This document shows positions 32,528 through 43,438 of a stretch of DNA of 64,000 bases, piece by piece (positions within the stretch are counted from its first letter, which is position 1; each line of letters starts with the position of its first letter). Location: NCBI GenBank assembly GCA_947561585.1, contig CANNZV010002565.1, forward strand, positions 121,356-185,355, in the 5' to 3' direction. Position numbers and translations under genes: made by a program. A model generated the notes under the pieces. The model made no database searches and was not told the DNA's origin. It saw only the letters and a program-made list of their open reading frames with translations. The DNA comes from Caprella mutica (lineage: Eukaryota; Arthropoda; Malacostraca; Amphipoda; Caprellidae).

Positions 32528-32841
32528 GAGATGTAAATATTGAAAATACAATATGTTGAGTTATAATAAAAAACATTAAATTAAGTACAAGTAAATGAAA
32601 TTATCTCAGCGAAAGCATCATTTGATACCTCTTTAACTATTGTTAATGGGGGGGGGGGGGAATTTTAATTCATGCAAATGAATATCATATAATATGACGT
32701 TTAATAAATGACGTTTAATAATATGACGTTTAATGAGAAGAAATTTACAATTGTAGAATCTTATTTAAATAGATTGTTGTAATCATATTGATGTTATTTT
32801 TACTTTTAAAATGTACCGTAATCAATAAGTCGATAAAACTT
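32528..32841. other. AT-rich stretch with a 12-13-base G run
   Basis: A run of 13 G lies at 32648-32660. A TATGACGTTTAATAA word is repeated three times near 32694-32732. Otherwise nothing. Confidence 0.5.
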
Positions 32842-32968
32842 ATTGGGTAAGTTCTGAGTTACCGAATGTTCCATATTTTCGATCATTTAAGAAAAAGTAT
32901 ATAATAATAATTCTTATATACTTTTTTCTTATATATCGAAATGCGGAACACGCTGTTACTCGGAACTA
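32842..32968. mobile_element. Family A element, short degenerate copy A7
   Basis: Left TTGGGTAAGTTCTGAGTTAC, CGAATGTTCCATATTTTCGA; right TATATATCGAAATGCGGAAC and TGTTACTCGGAACTATG. The two arms pair, flanking AAGTATATAATAATAATTCT/TATATACTTTTTTCTTATAT. It lacks the central palindrome. Confidence 0.6.
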
Positions 32969-33514
32969 TGTATCAATAAATAAAATTACATACGGTAGTC
33001 ATCATAATGTATTTCTAACCATTGTTTAATTTCTGTTCAAACTTAGCAACTTGAGTTTAGAAACTTTAATTTATATATATATACACATTATCAGTTAACA
33101 GATGAATTCTATTGAGTCCGCCATGGAAATACATAGAAAGAAAAGTTCGTTTTCTATGATAAAACTCTCTTTTTGAGGGGTAACATGTCCAATATTAAAT
33201 AGAATGTCTGTACGGAAATATTTAGTGTAGATAATTTTATATCTGTAGTAATTATACTTGTTTTACTTAATTGGTTTTAATTGAATTAAACTTACTTCAC
33301 TTTACTCACTTTAATATTACTAATATTTTTATTATTCTTACTTTGCTATTTTTACTTATGAGAAATAAATAATTTATATACCGGAATAATCTTTTTTTAA
33401 ATATGGAATAATATTTAAGTTTTCCTATAATTAAAGTTGTAAACTAAAGTTTTAAGATGATTTTCGTAGGTTAAATGAACGATGTTTGTAATCTAAAGGA
33501 AATAAATATACTGC
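32969..33514. other. AT-rich stretch, nothing recognised
   Basis: No coding or repeat signal beyond base composition. Confidence 0.5.
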
Positions 33515-33721
33515 TAGGGAAAGTTCTTAATTATCGGTCAGGTCCATATTATCGGACACGTGAGAAAAAATTATATGATAATTATTATTTTATCTTTATT
33601 TTATTTGGTATCCATGACACCTGCAGGTATCATGGATACCAGATAAAACAAAAATTATCATATAATTTTTTCTCACGTGTCCGAAAATGTGGACCTGACC
33701 GATAATTAAGAACCTACCCTA
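33515..33721. mobile_element. Family A element, copy A8 (well preserved)
   Basis: Arms of about 50 bp: TAGGGAAAGTTCTTAATTAT, CGGTCAGGTCCATATTATCG, GACACGTGAGAAAAAATTAT. The right arm mirrors them through CGATAATTAAGAACCTACCC and TA. The centre is a near-perfect palindrome, TTGGTATCCATGACACC/TGCAGGTATCATGGATACCA. The whole 207 bp can fold into one hairpin. CACGTG E-boxes lie in both arms. The 76-codon frame over it is not a gene. Confidence 0.9.
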
Positions 33722-33947
33722 GAATAATAAACAAAATTTAAAATGTTTTATCTATATGTTATTGAAGTGAACAATAGTGTATGATGAGAATAATTAAAAG
33801 TATAGTGAAAAAAATGGTATATTTTGATTTTAATGAATTATTTTAAAAGTCATCCCCTCAATATTTCGCTCGTCTGTAACTTTGTAAGGAAGGAAAATCT
33901 TTGTAGCTATAGGTCATTGGTAAGAGTTTATCCCCAGTAAAGTCCTA
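33722..33947. other. AT-rich stretch, nothing recognised
   Basis: No coding or repeat signal. Confidence 0.4.
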
Positions 33948-34784
33948 CACCATAAAGTTCATCCATAGAACTCCCCATAAAGTTCATCCATAGAACTCAC
34001 CATAAAGTTCATCCATAGAACTCACCATAAAGTTCATCCATAGAACTCCCCATAAAGTTCATCTATAGAACTCACCAAAAAGTTCATCCATAGAACTCAC
34101 CATAAAGTTCAACCATAGAACTCACCATAAAGTTCATCCATAGAACTCACCATAAAGTTCATCCATAGAACTCACCATAAAGTTCATCCATAGAACTCAC
34201 CATAAAGTTCATCCATAGAACTCACCATAAAGTTCATCCATAGAACTCACCATAAAGTTCATCCATAGAACTCACCATAAAGTTCATCCATAGAACTCAC
34301 CATAAAGTTCATCCATAGAACTCACCATAAAGTTCATCCATAGAACTCACCATAAAGTTCATCCATAGAACTCACCATAAAGTTCATCCATAGAACTCAC
34401 CATAAAGTTCATCCATAGAACTCACCATAAAGTTCATCCATAGAACTCACCATAAAGTTCATCCATAGAACTCACCATGAAGTTCATCCATAGACTCACC
34501 ATAAAGTTCATCCATAGAACTCACCATGAAGTTCATCCATAGAACTCACCATGAAGTTCATCCATAGAACTCACCATGAAGTTCATCCATAGAACTCACC
34601 ATAAAGTTCATCCATAGAACTCACCATGAAGTTCATCCATAGAACTCACCATAAAGTTCATCCATAGAACTCACCATAAAGTTCATCCATAGAACTCACC
34701 ATAAAGTTCATCCATAGAACTCACCATAAAGTTCATCCATAGAACTCACCATAAAGTTCATCCATAGAACTCACCATAAAGTTC
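33948..34784. repeat. 25-bp array, about 33 copies
   Basis: Unit ACCATAAAGTTCATCCATAG plus AACTC. Very homogeneous from 34125 to 34460. An ACCATGAAG variant clusters at 34477-34640. One unit near 34495 lacks an A. Confidence 0.98.
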
Positions 34785-35315
34785 TGTACCATAACTCCTC
34801 CTTAAAGGCCCCTGTCAAACAAAGGCCCACAAAAATCTATACCATAATTCTCCCTCATGGCCCCTGTCATAGGTACAAGGGCTCATACAGGTTTATATCA
34901 TAACTCTCCTTTAAAGACACACACACAAAGGTTAGACCCGCACACTTTATTTATAATCCGCTTCACTTGCGCATATCTCTACTATCAGCTGCTTATCCAG
35001 CTATACCATTAGCCTGTGTATAGTTATAGCCTGCTATAGCCTAAGCTATCTAGCATGTGTATAGGTATAGCCTGCTATAGCCTAAGCTATCTAGCCTTAC
35101 TATAAGCAGTTCACTGTGACCCCATCCATATTTCTTTCACATATTATTTAGATATATGCAGTGTTTTATGTATATTACTTATTCACTTGTTTGTATTCAT
35201 TTTTAAAGCATGAAAGGTAGGAAAATTGGTACTATTGTGAAAATATTAAATATTATGATTTAATTGTGCAACTCACTGTAATTTAGATTGTATAAATAAT
35301 AATAAAAGAAAACAA
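34785..35315. other. Unique stretch with a duplicated CTATAGCCTAAGCTATCTAG block
   Basis: The block TAGCCTGCTATAGCCTAAGC followed by TATCTAGC occurs twice (near 35030 and 35070) with a TGTGTATAG linker. A CCCTGTCA-containing half-repeat recurs at 34810 and 34862. No gene. Confidence 0.6.
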
Positions 35316-35887
35316 TGTATAACTACAGAACTCACTGTAAAACTCACTGCATAACTCACTGTATAACTCACTGTATAACTCACTGTAAAACATACTGTGT
35401 AACTCACTGTATAACTCACTGTATAACTCACTGTATAACTCACTGTATAACTCATTGCATAACTCACTGTATAACTCACTGTATAACTCACTGTATAACT
35501 ACAGATTTCACTGTATAACTCACTGTATAACTCACTGTATAACTCACTGTATAACTCACTGTAAAACTCACTGCATAACTCACTGCATAACTCACTGCAT
35601 AACTCACTGCATTACTCACTGTATAACTCATTATATAACTCACTGCATAACTCACTGCATTACTCACTGTATAACTCACTGTATAACTCATTGCATAACT
35701 CACTGTATAACTCACTGTACAACTCACTGTATAACTCACTGTACAACTCACTGTATAACTCACTGCATAACTCACTGTATAACTACAGATCTCACTGTAT
35801 AACTCACTGTATAACTTACTGTGTAACTCACTGTACAACTCACTGTATAACTCACTGCATAACTCACTGTATAACTCACTGTATAAC
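35316..35887. repeat. 12-bp array (CTCACTGTATAA), about 47 copies
   Basis: CTCACTGTATAA units with CATAA, CATTA and TACAA variants. The array is interrupted at three places by AACTACAGA(AC/TT/TC)TCACTG (near 35320, 35498 and 35780), marking a longer-range repeat. Frames of 67-133 codons on both strands (THCITHCI; SYTVSYTV) are unit translation. Confidence 0.97.
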
Positions 35888-35982
35888 ATTTCTGTCTTTT
35901 CTCTTATTTTTTTCTTGTAATTGATACAAATTTATCTTCTCTGACATTGTCAAAGGATTTGGAGATCTATCCACTGGCGACG

Positions 35983-36957
35983 AGATGTCTCGATGCTATT
36001 AGAGATGTCTCGATGATATTAGAGATGTCTCGATTCTATTAGAGATGTCTCGATGATATTAGAGATGTCTCGACGCTATTAGAGATGTATCGATGATATT
36101 AGAGATGTCTCGATGCTATTAGAGATGCCTCGATGATATTAGAGATGTCTCGATGATATTAGAGATGTCTCGATGCTATTAGAGATGTCTTGATGCTATT
36201 AGAGATGTCTCGATGCGATTAGAGATGTCTCGATGATATTAGAGATGCCACGATGATATTAGAGATGTCTCGATGCTATTAGAGATGTCTTGATGCTATT
36301 AGAGATGTCTTGATGCTATTAGAGATGTCTCGATGCGATTAGAGATATCTCGATGATATTAGAGATGTCACGATGATATTAGAGATGTCTCGATGCTATT
36401 AGAGGTGTCACGATGATATCAGAGATGTCTCGATGCTATTAGAGATGTCTTGATGCTATTAGAGATGTCTCGATGCGATTAGAGATGTCTCGATGATATT
36501 AGAGGTGTCTCGATGCTATTAGAGATGTCTCGATGCTATTAGAGATGTCTCGATGATATTAGAGATGTCTCGATGCTATTAGAGATGTCTCGATGCTATT
36601 AGAGATGTCTCGATGATATTAGAGATGTCTCGATGATATTAGAGGTGTCACGATGCTATTAGAGATGTCTCGATGATATTAGAGGTGTCACGATGCTATT
36701 AGAGATGTCTCGATGATATTAGAGATGTCTCGATGCTATTAGAGATGTCTCGATGCTATTAGAGATGTCTCGATGCTATTAGAGATGCCTCGATGATATT
36801 AGAGATGTCTCGATGATATTAGAGGTGTCACGATGCTATTAGAGATGTCTCGATGATATTAGAGATGTCTCGATGATATTAGAGATGTCTCGATGATATT
36901 AGAGATGTCACGATGATATTAGAGATGTCTCGATGATATTAGAGATGTCTCGATGTA
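35983..36957. repeat. 20-bp array (AGAGATGTCTCGATGATATT), about 49 copies
   Basis: Strict 20-bp period over almost 1 kb without indels until the last unit. Variants GATGATATT/GATGCTATT, TCTTGATG, GCGATT and GTGTCACGATG are arranged in repeated multi-unit strings, e.g. a five- to nine-unit motif with TTGATGCTATT and ATGCGATT recurs near 36190, 36310 and 36450. Confidence 0.98.
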
Positions 36958-37310
36958 TTAAATATCTCGTTGACTGTAGAGATGTCTCTTTAACAACCGT
37001 AACAATACGTATTTTCTCTTTATATAAACTATTCATTGTGATAATATTATCCGCATGTGATAGTTAATATTTCTATATCCCATTGTAATGTGTGTACATT
37101 GATATCAGTACATTCCCTGTCGATTATTTCAGTCTAATATGTTCTACAGCTCTACCTGGTGGCAAGTCACTGCCATTCTTCTTTCTAAAATAGAGACTCG
37201 AAAACTGCTGATTGGTTAGCATTTTGCAGCAGAGGAGAAGATGGAAAAAGACAGCATCAGCAGATGAGTCCATATTGCATGTAGGGATTGGGGACATTAT
37301 TATAAGCTAT
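36958..37310. other. Unique stretch including a CTCF-like site
   Basis: Less AT-rich at 37140-37290. The only notable site is the motif given separately; no exon called. Confidence 0.4.
37147..37165. promoter_or_regulatory. CTCF-like motif
   Basis: CAGCTCTACCTGGTGGCAA matches about 14 of 19 positions of the reverse-complement CTCF consensus by eye and shares CAGCTC and CTGGTGGC with the site at 12931. Inference only. Confidence 0.3.
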
Positions 37311-37312
37311 TG

Positions 37313-38012
37313 AATGTCATTGCTATTTATCTATTGTCCTAGCTATTTATTCATTGTCCTATGTATTTATAAAATGTCCAAGCTATTTATTCATTGTCCT
37401 AGCTATTTATATGCTATTAAATGTCCTTGCTATTTATTAAATGTCCTTGCTATTTATATGCTATTAAATGTCCTTGCTATTTATATTCTATTAAATGTCT
37501 TTGCTATTTATTAAATGTCATTGCTATTCATTGGCTATTAAATGTCCTTGCTATTTATTGGCTATTAAATGTCCTTGCTATTTATTGGCTATTAAATGTC
37601 CTTGCTATTTATTGGCTATTAAATGTCCTTGCTATTTATTGGCTATTAAATTTCCTTGCTATTTATTGGCTATTAAATTTCCTTGCTATTCATTGACTAT
37701 TAAATGTCCTTGCTATTCATTGACTATTAAATGTCCTTGCTATTCATTGACTATTAAATGTCCTTGCTATTTATTGGCTATTAAATGTCCTTGCTATTTA
37801 TTGGCTATTAAATGTCCTTGCTATTTATTGGCTATTAAATGTCCTTGCTATTTATTGGCTATTAAATGTCCTTGCTATTTATTGGCTATTAAATGTCCTT
37901 GCTATTTATTGGCTATTAAATGTCCTAGCTATTTATTGGCTATTAATTGTCCTAGATATTTATTAAATGTCCTTGCTATTCATTGACTATTAAATGTCCT
38001 TGCTATTTTTTT
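37313..38012. repeat. 27-bp array (ATTAAATGTCCTTGCTATTT), about 25 copies
   Basis: Unit TATTAAATGTCCTTGCTATT plus TATTGGC. The left part (37313-37540) is irregular with shortened units; the middle and right are regular. Frames of 66-163 codons (CPCYLLAIK repeats) result from the unit being divisible by 3. Confidence 0.96.
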
Positions 38013-38139
38013 ACTATTGAATTATTTATCAACTAGTGACGGGAAATAGGAACAGTTCCTATTTCGCATCCCTGAATGAAATAGGGACGCAAACTAAGAA
38101 TTAACCTAAAATTAAGTAAACCTATATACTGTAAAGGAC

Positions 38140-38682
38140 TCTCGTAGAGCGCATACCTTCGCCAACGCTTATAAATGACCTTATCCATCTAATATTCCTT
38201 TAGTTATAAATGACCTTGACATTGACCTTTGACCCGATCGCTCTAAAAATCTAATCAACTGGTTTCTGATTAATAACAAATCGTGCCACATAATTCCAAG
38301 CAATTTGGTAGAACTCTTTTTGAGTTATGCGAATAACAAGATGATAAATAACAAGATGATGAATAACAAGATGATGAATAACAAGATGATAAATAACAAG
38401 ATGATGAATAACAAGATGATAAATAACAAGATGATGAATAACAAGATGATAAATAACAAGATGATGAATAACAAGATGATAAATAACAAGATGATGAATA
38501 ACAAGATGATAAATAACAAGATGATGAATAACAAGATGATAAATAACAAGATGATGAATAACAAGATGATGAATAACAAGATGATGAATAACAAGATGAT
38601 GAATAACAAGATGATGAATAACAAGATGATGAATAAATGCAATCGAAACATAACATTTCACAGTTTTGAGAAGGTAATTTTT
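38140..38682 (+). mobile_element. Family C element, copy C2, expanded by an internal array
   Basis: Starts CTCGTAGAGCGCATACCTTC with GACCTTGACATTGACCTTTG and TTTTTGAGTTATGCGAATAA as in C1. Then comes a 15-bp array where C1 and C3 have a single CAAGATGATAAAT or CAAGATTACAAAT. After the array it resumes with AAATGCAATCG and ends TTTTGAGAAGGTAAT, parallel to the C1 end. Confidence 0.85.
38332..38637. repeat. 15-bp array inside family C element, about 20 copies
   Basis: Units AACAAGATGATGAAT and AACAAGATGATAAAT alternate strictly as a 30-bp dimer from about 38380 to 38560, then only the GATGAAT form. Frames on both strands (NNKMMNNKMI; IILLFIILLF; SSCYSSSCY) are unit translation. Confidence 0.97.
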
Positions 38683-38714
38683 TTTATTTTTGTATTCTAA
38701 CCTATAATATATCA

Positions 38715-39455
38715 CCATATATACCGTGAAAATCCCTCTCTTATATCACCATTACCGTGAAAATCCCTCTCTTACATCACCATTACCGTGAAAATCCCTC
38801 TCTTACATCACCAGAACAATGAAAATCCCTCTCTTATATCACCATTACCGTGAAAATCCCTCTCTTATATCACCATTACCGTGAAAATCCCTCTCTTACA
38901 TCACCAGTACAATGAAAATCCCTCTCTTATATCCCCATTACCGTGAAAATCCCTCTCTTATATCACCATATACCGTGAAAATCCCTCTCTTATATCCCCA
39001 TTACCGTGAAAATCCCTCTCTTATATCACCAGTACAATGAAAATCCTTCTCTTATATCACCAGTACTATGAAAAAACCTCTCTTATATCACCAGTACAAT
39101 GAAAATCCTTCTCTTATATCACCAGTACAATGAAAATCCTTCTCTTATATCACCAGTACAATGAAAATCCTTCTCTTATATCACCAGTACAATGAAAATC
39201 CTTCTCTTATATCAGCAGTACAATGAAAATCCTTCTCTTATATCAGCAGTACAATGAAAATCCTTCTCTTATATCACCAGTACTATGAAAATCCTTCTCT
39301 TATATCACCAGTACAATGAAAATCCTTCTCTTATATCACCAGTACTATGAAAAACCCCCTCTTATATCATCAGTAGAATGAAAATCCATCTCATAGCCTT
39401 ATAGTACCATGAAAAACCCTCTCTTATACTACCCGTGCCATGAAAATCCCACTCC
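38715..39455. repeat. 31-bp array, about 24 copies
   Basis: Unit CTTATATCACCATTACCGTG plus AAAATCCCTCT on the left, changing around 39020 to CTTATATCACCAGTACAATG plus AAAATCCTTCT. Two sequence sub-families thus occupy two halves. The last units are decayed. Confidence 0.96.
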
Positions 39456-39620
39456 TACAATAGAATTATTTCCTCTCTCCATATCTCCACTCTCTCATAT
39501 TCATGCTGAAATGAATGGAAGAGATACCGACTGAAAAGCCTTTAGCGTTACCATGACAGCACTCTAAGATATCTATCTCAATCCACTATTAAAAATAATA
39601 GTAAATAGATTTATTATAAC
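39456..39620. other. Unique stretch, nothing recognised
   Basis: Short, moderately AT-rich, no coding signal. Confidence 0.4.
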
Positions 39621-39790
39621 CTGTATTCACGTTGAGTTTATTTCATAAAATTGACATCTATTTTATTTCTAAACATTTTCAATTGCACATAAATATGGAT
39701 TTTTTAATGATGTTATTTCCTATTTTATTTTGCATAATATTGAATTTCTATTGCTTTACATCATTTTAAATCGTTTCTTCAACTAAAGAT
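39621..39790 (-). repeat. Family E dispersed repeat, diverged copy
   Basis: On the minus strand it matches 50008-50212: GTTATTTCCTATTTTATTTT, ATTGAATTTCTATTGCTTTA and CATCATTTTA on the plus strand are the reverse complement of that copy's AAAATAGGAAATAAC and TAAAATGATGTAAAG blocks. Confidence 0.6.
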
Positions 39791-40139
39791 TTCTCCTCTT
39801 CTATTATAAAAATTATTTATTTTATTACTATTTTAAAGGTCTTATTTTGACTCACTGATAGAGACTTGACCTTTATTATCTCGACCTTTGACTTTTAAAT
39901 ATTTGTTTACAATAGGAACCATCTAGGATAAATAAACTTTTTTTATTCATGTAGACGGAAGCCATCAGTTGTTTCAATTTAAGCAGAACATCATTTTAAC
40001 ATTAAAATATCAATTATAACACGGATTTATTTTCAAAAGTGTAATACACTTCTATTTTATTCCTAATTTACTACTATCAAGTGAACCAAACTTTCTCAAA
40101 TACAAATAAATTAAAAAATTTAATTTTCTCTATAAAATA
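39791..40139. other. AT-rich stretch, nothing recognised
   Basis: No exon or repeat with clear period. Confidence 0.5.
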
Positions 40140-40425
40140 GTAAACCCAATCTCAAAAAAACTTTCTAATCTAAAAGAATTCAAAAATGTAAAAGAGTTTC
40201 AAAAATCTAAAAGAATTTAAAATCTAAAAGAATTTAAAAAATCTAAAAGAAGTCTTATAAGTTCGAAAGAATTAAAATGGATCTCAGAAAATCCCATTTT
40301 TTGTCATATCTAAAAGAGAATCAATTTTTTTTTCAAATCTAAATAAATCTCAAAAAATCTTTCATATCTTAAAGAATCTTCAAAATCTTTCAAATCTAAA
40401 TAAATCTCAAAAATGTCAAGTTACT
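40140..40425. repeat. Degenerate AAATCTAAAAGAATTTAAA repeats
   Basis: Diverged 17-22-bp words such as AAATCTAAAAGAATTTAAAA and CTAAATAAATCTCAAAAA. Period no longer fixed. Confidence 0.75.
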
Positions 40426-40539
40426 CTTCAGTTCTCTAGGTGTTCTTCTTTTATATTTTGCGTATATATGGGTTCATGTCTATGCATTAATTTCCATGTG
40501 CGTGTGTGTAGTTTTGATGAGAGTATACACTTTGGTACA

Positions 40540-40800
40540 ATACGTACACACTTGTGTTCATACACACTTGTGTTCATACACACTTGTGTTCATACACACT
40601 TGTGTTCATACACACTTGTGTTTTTACACACTTGTGTTCATACACACTTGTGTTCTTACACACTTGTGTTCATACACACTTGTGTTCATACACACTTGTG
40701 TTTTTACACACTTGTGTTCATACACACTTGTGTTCTTACACACTTGTGTTCATACACACTTGTGTTCATACACACTTGTGAGTGTACACACTTATGTGTG
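40540..40800. repeat. 18-bp array (CACTTGTGTTCATACACA), about 14 copies
   Basis: Unit CACTTGTGTTCATACACA with TTTTTAC and TTCTTAC variants in a repeating order. ACACA/TGTGT gives each unit self-complementarity. Frames of 75-116 codons (CVHTHLCSYTL) are unit translation, although the longest begins in unique sequence at 40468. Confidence 0.97.
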
Positions 40801-40899
40801 TCATCACTTAACCTATAGCAGTGATCTGTTGTGAATAATTCTATTGTTTGGAGTGGTATTATTGATTGAACAGTCACGACTTCAAAGAAGATTTTTAAT

Positions 40900-41610
40900 T
40901 TAAGCCAAATAGAGATATTTAATTAAAAGAAAGCTATTGTGAAGCTATTTTAACTTAAAATAGAGATATTTAATTAAAAGAAAGCTATTGTGAAGCTATT
41001 TTAACTTAAAATAGAGATATTTAATTAAAAAGAAAGCTATTGTGAAGCTATTTTTACTTAAAATAGAGATATTTAATTGAAAAGAAAGCTATTGTGAAGC
41101 TATTTTAACTTAAAATAGAGATATTTAATTAAAAGAAAGCTATTGTGAAGCTATTTTAACTTAAAATAGAGATATTTAATTAAAAGAAAGCTATTGTGAA
41201 GCTATTTTTACTTAAAATAGAGATATTTAATTGAAAAGAAAGCTATTGTGAAGCTATTTTAACTTAAAATAGAGATATTTAATTAAAAGAAAGCTATTGT
41301 GAAGCTATTTTAACTTAAAATAGAGATATTTAATTCAAAGAAAGCTATTGTGAAGCTATTTTTACTTAAAATAGAGATATTTAATTGAAAAGAAAGCTAT
41401 TGTGAAGCTATTTTAACTTAAAATAGAGATATTTAATTAAAAGAAAGCTATTGTGAAGCTATTCTAACTTAAAATAGAGATATTTAATTCAAAGAAAGCT
41501 ATTGTGAAGCTATTTCAACTTAAAATAGAGATATTAAATTGAAAAGAAAGCTATTGTGAAGCTATTTCAACTTAAAATAGAGATATTTAATTAAAAGAAA
41601 GCTATTTAAA
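40900..41610. repeat. 51-bp array, about 14 copies
   Basis: Unit TAGAGATATTTAATTAAAAG, AAAGCTATTGTGAAGCTATT, TTAACTTAAAA. AGCTATT occurs twice per unit. A three-unit pattern (TTAAAAG, TTAAAAAG/TTGAAAAG, TTTTTACTT) recurs. Decayed AAGCTATT words continue to about 41850. Confidence 0.96.
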
Positions 41611-41849
41611 TAAAAATATGCTATTTTCATTGAAATATAAGCAAATCTAAATGAAATAATTTAATTTTAATTCAAGCTATTCAATTCAATATAGCGGTAT
41701 TTAATATATATTAAACCTGTTCGATATAGATAAAATTATAATTTTAAATAAAGCTATTCTAATTCATATGAAACTATTCCATTAAAGATAAAGCTATATA
41801 AAAAGCTATTCAAATTTAAATAGAGATATTCAGATAATGTCAAAGCTAT

Positions 41850-42205
41850 CACATTATAAATATTTCATACACTATATATAGCTACATATATTATCCCATT
41901 TAAATTTGATGATAGTGTCTTTTTGTTTAATTTCTCTTAATTATACCGTGCGAACTCATTAAAGATAGTCGGTATATTGCTCTTTGTCTAACTCTATGAA
42001 ATGAACTCTAATCTGAAATATAATAGAGCCTTCTTTCTCCACGTAACGACTAAATGAAAAAAGTTCCACATAAACTTTCACTGGGGAAAGGGAACTTTGG
42101 TGTAAAAAATATAGATGGGAAAACTTCCAGACATCAGCTGTTGACGAGTGAGTTTCATTAGCCTTTGAGACTATTATTCACTATCACTAATAGTACTAAA
42201 TACTC
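41850..42205. other. Unique stretch, nothing recognised
   Basis: Mixed composition; no exon called. Confidence 0.4.
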
Positions 42206-42207
42206 AG

Positions 42208-42625
42208 CTAACTATTTCTTACCATAGACTGGTGGTAGTTACTCTGTTCAGGGAGTAACTTTTCTACATCCATCAGCATTTTTACCATAGACTGGAGGTA
42301 GTTACTCTGTTCAGGGAGTAGCTTTTCTACATCAATCAGCATTTTTACCATAGACTGGTGGTAGTTACTCTGTTCAGGGAGTAGCTTTTCTACATCCATC
42401 AGCATTTTTACCATAGACTGGTGGTAGTTACTCTGTTCAGGGAGTAGCTTTTCTACATCCATCAGCATTTTTACCATAGACTGGTGGTAGTTACTCTGTT
42501 CAAGGAGCAGATTTTCTTCATCAATTAGTATTGTCATTGACTGGTGGTGGGTGTCTGTTCAGGGAGTAGCTTTTCTGGATCCATGAGCATTTTCACTTGA
42601 GTGCTGGTAGGTGACTCTGTTCGCG
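42208..42625 (-). repeat. 63-bp (21-codon) array with a minus-strand open frame
   Basis: Five to six units of 63 bp (starts at 42221, 42284, ...) with ACCATAGACTGGTGGTAGTT, ACTCTGTTCAGGGAGTAGCT, TTTCTACATCCATCAGCATT. The minus strand gives a 109-codon frame (42537 to 42208) of 21-residue repeats: VKMLMDVEKLLPEQ then SNYHQSM. It is amphipathic, with balanced composition unlike other arrays. Differences between copies include both silent (TTA/CTA Leu) and replacement (Met/Ile, His/Leu) changes. Diverged units continue past 42540 with a frame break. A related block (GGGAGTAGCTTTTCTAC) occurs at 46.2 kb. It could be a fragment of a repeat-protein exon; I rate translation unlikely but not excluded. 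Confidence 0.85.
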
Positions 42626-42841
42626 GAGCCACTTTTCTTTCAGACTGCTTCTTCCAGTCCCTTGTATTTAATTTCCTTTTGGTGTCAGCGATATGGCCTT
42701 TGGTTCCGATAAAGATTCCGAAACTCTAGAATGTAATAATTTTATATATTGAAAATAATTTATCTAAATATTTACAATATGGTTTATACAATTTAATTTT
42801 TTTTTCTTATATCATTATCTTTGTAAAATTGTGGAAGGTTA
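42626..42841. other. Unique stretch, nothing recognised
   Basis: The left part has CTTCCAGTCCCTTGTATTTA; AT-rich after 42720. No gene called. Confidence 0.4.
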
Positions 42842-43012
42842 TGTTATACATTTATTTGTAATCTTGTTATTCGCATAACTCAAAAGTATTGAACCAAATT
42901 GTCTGAAATTCAGTGGGAAGATTGATTTTAGGAGCAATCATGTCGAAGGTCAAGGTCACGAAAAGGTCAATATCGATTGAAACGGCAGCGAAAGTATGCG
43001 CTCTACAAGTGC
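42842..43012 (-). mobile_element. Family C element, copy C3 (no array)
   Basis: On the minus strand it reads CACTTGTAGAGCGCATACTT, TCGCTGCC, GTGACCTTGACCTTCGACAT, then AGTTATGCGAATAACAAGAT and TACAAATAAATGTATAAC. The AACAAGAT word is present once, showing the unexpanded state. The 90- and 61-codon frames over it are chance. Confidence 0.8.
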
Positions 43013-43438
43013 CTGTTTCTGTTTTATATGTAATTACAAATATAAGTAAACCAAAATGCTTCATCAAAATTTTTACTTCAAGAAATATAGAAATATAAAC
43101 CTTTACAATTATATACGTTCCTATTTGAAGGAGAAACATATCTCTATTGCAATTAAATTAGAAAAGCCGAACTGTTGAAGTATAAACCTAAATAAAGAAA
43201 ACTTTATTCAGCCTTTCAAAATACGTAAATACGGTGGACCAAAAAGAAGTGGACTGAAAAATGAAAAAGTGTGATAAAATGTAATGGAACCGTAAAAAAA
43301 TAATTATTCTCGGACCATCATGTTTTATCTTGGATGTAAGATTAGTAAAGTAACCAATATTGAAGAATGCCATAAATTCACCTCATAGAATCTTTTACAT
43401 TTACAGCAACTTGAATGAAGAGAATCATGTCAACCTAA
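43013..43438. other. AT-rich stretch, nothing recognised
   Basis: No exon with a continuing frame found here. A TTTACATTTACAG acceptor-like site ending 43406 leads only to early stops in all three phases. Confidence 0.5.

Noticed and set aside
30658..32576. 623-codon plus-strand and 596-codon minus-strand open frames
   Set aside because: Both are the 27-bp array translated; three or more phases are open at once, variants change residues freely, and there is no gene context.
35316..35887. Cys/His frame (THCITHCI) as a zinc-binding protein
   Set aside because: Pure translation of the 12-bp array, also open on the opposite strand as SYTVSYTV.
40468..40834. Cys/His-rich frames (CVHTHLCSYTL) resembling a metal-binding repeat protein
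   Set aside because: Generated by the 18-bp array in all phases; no zinc-finger spacing and no gene structure.
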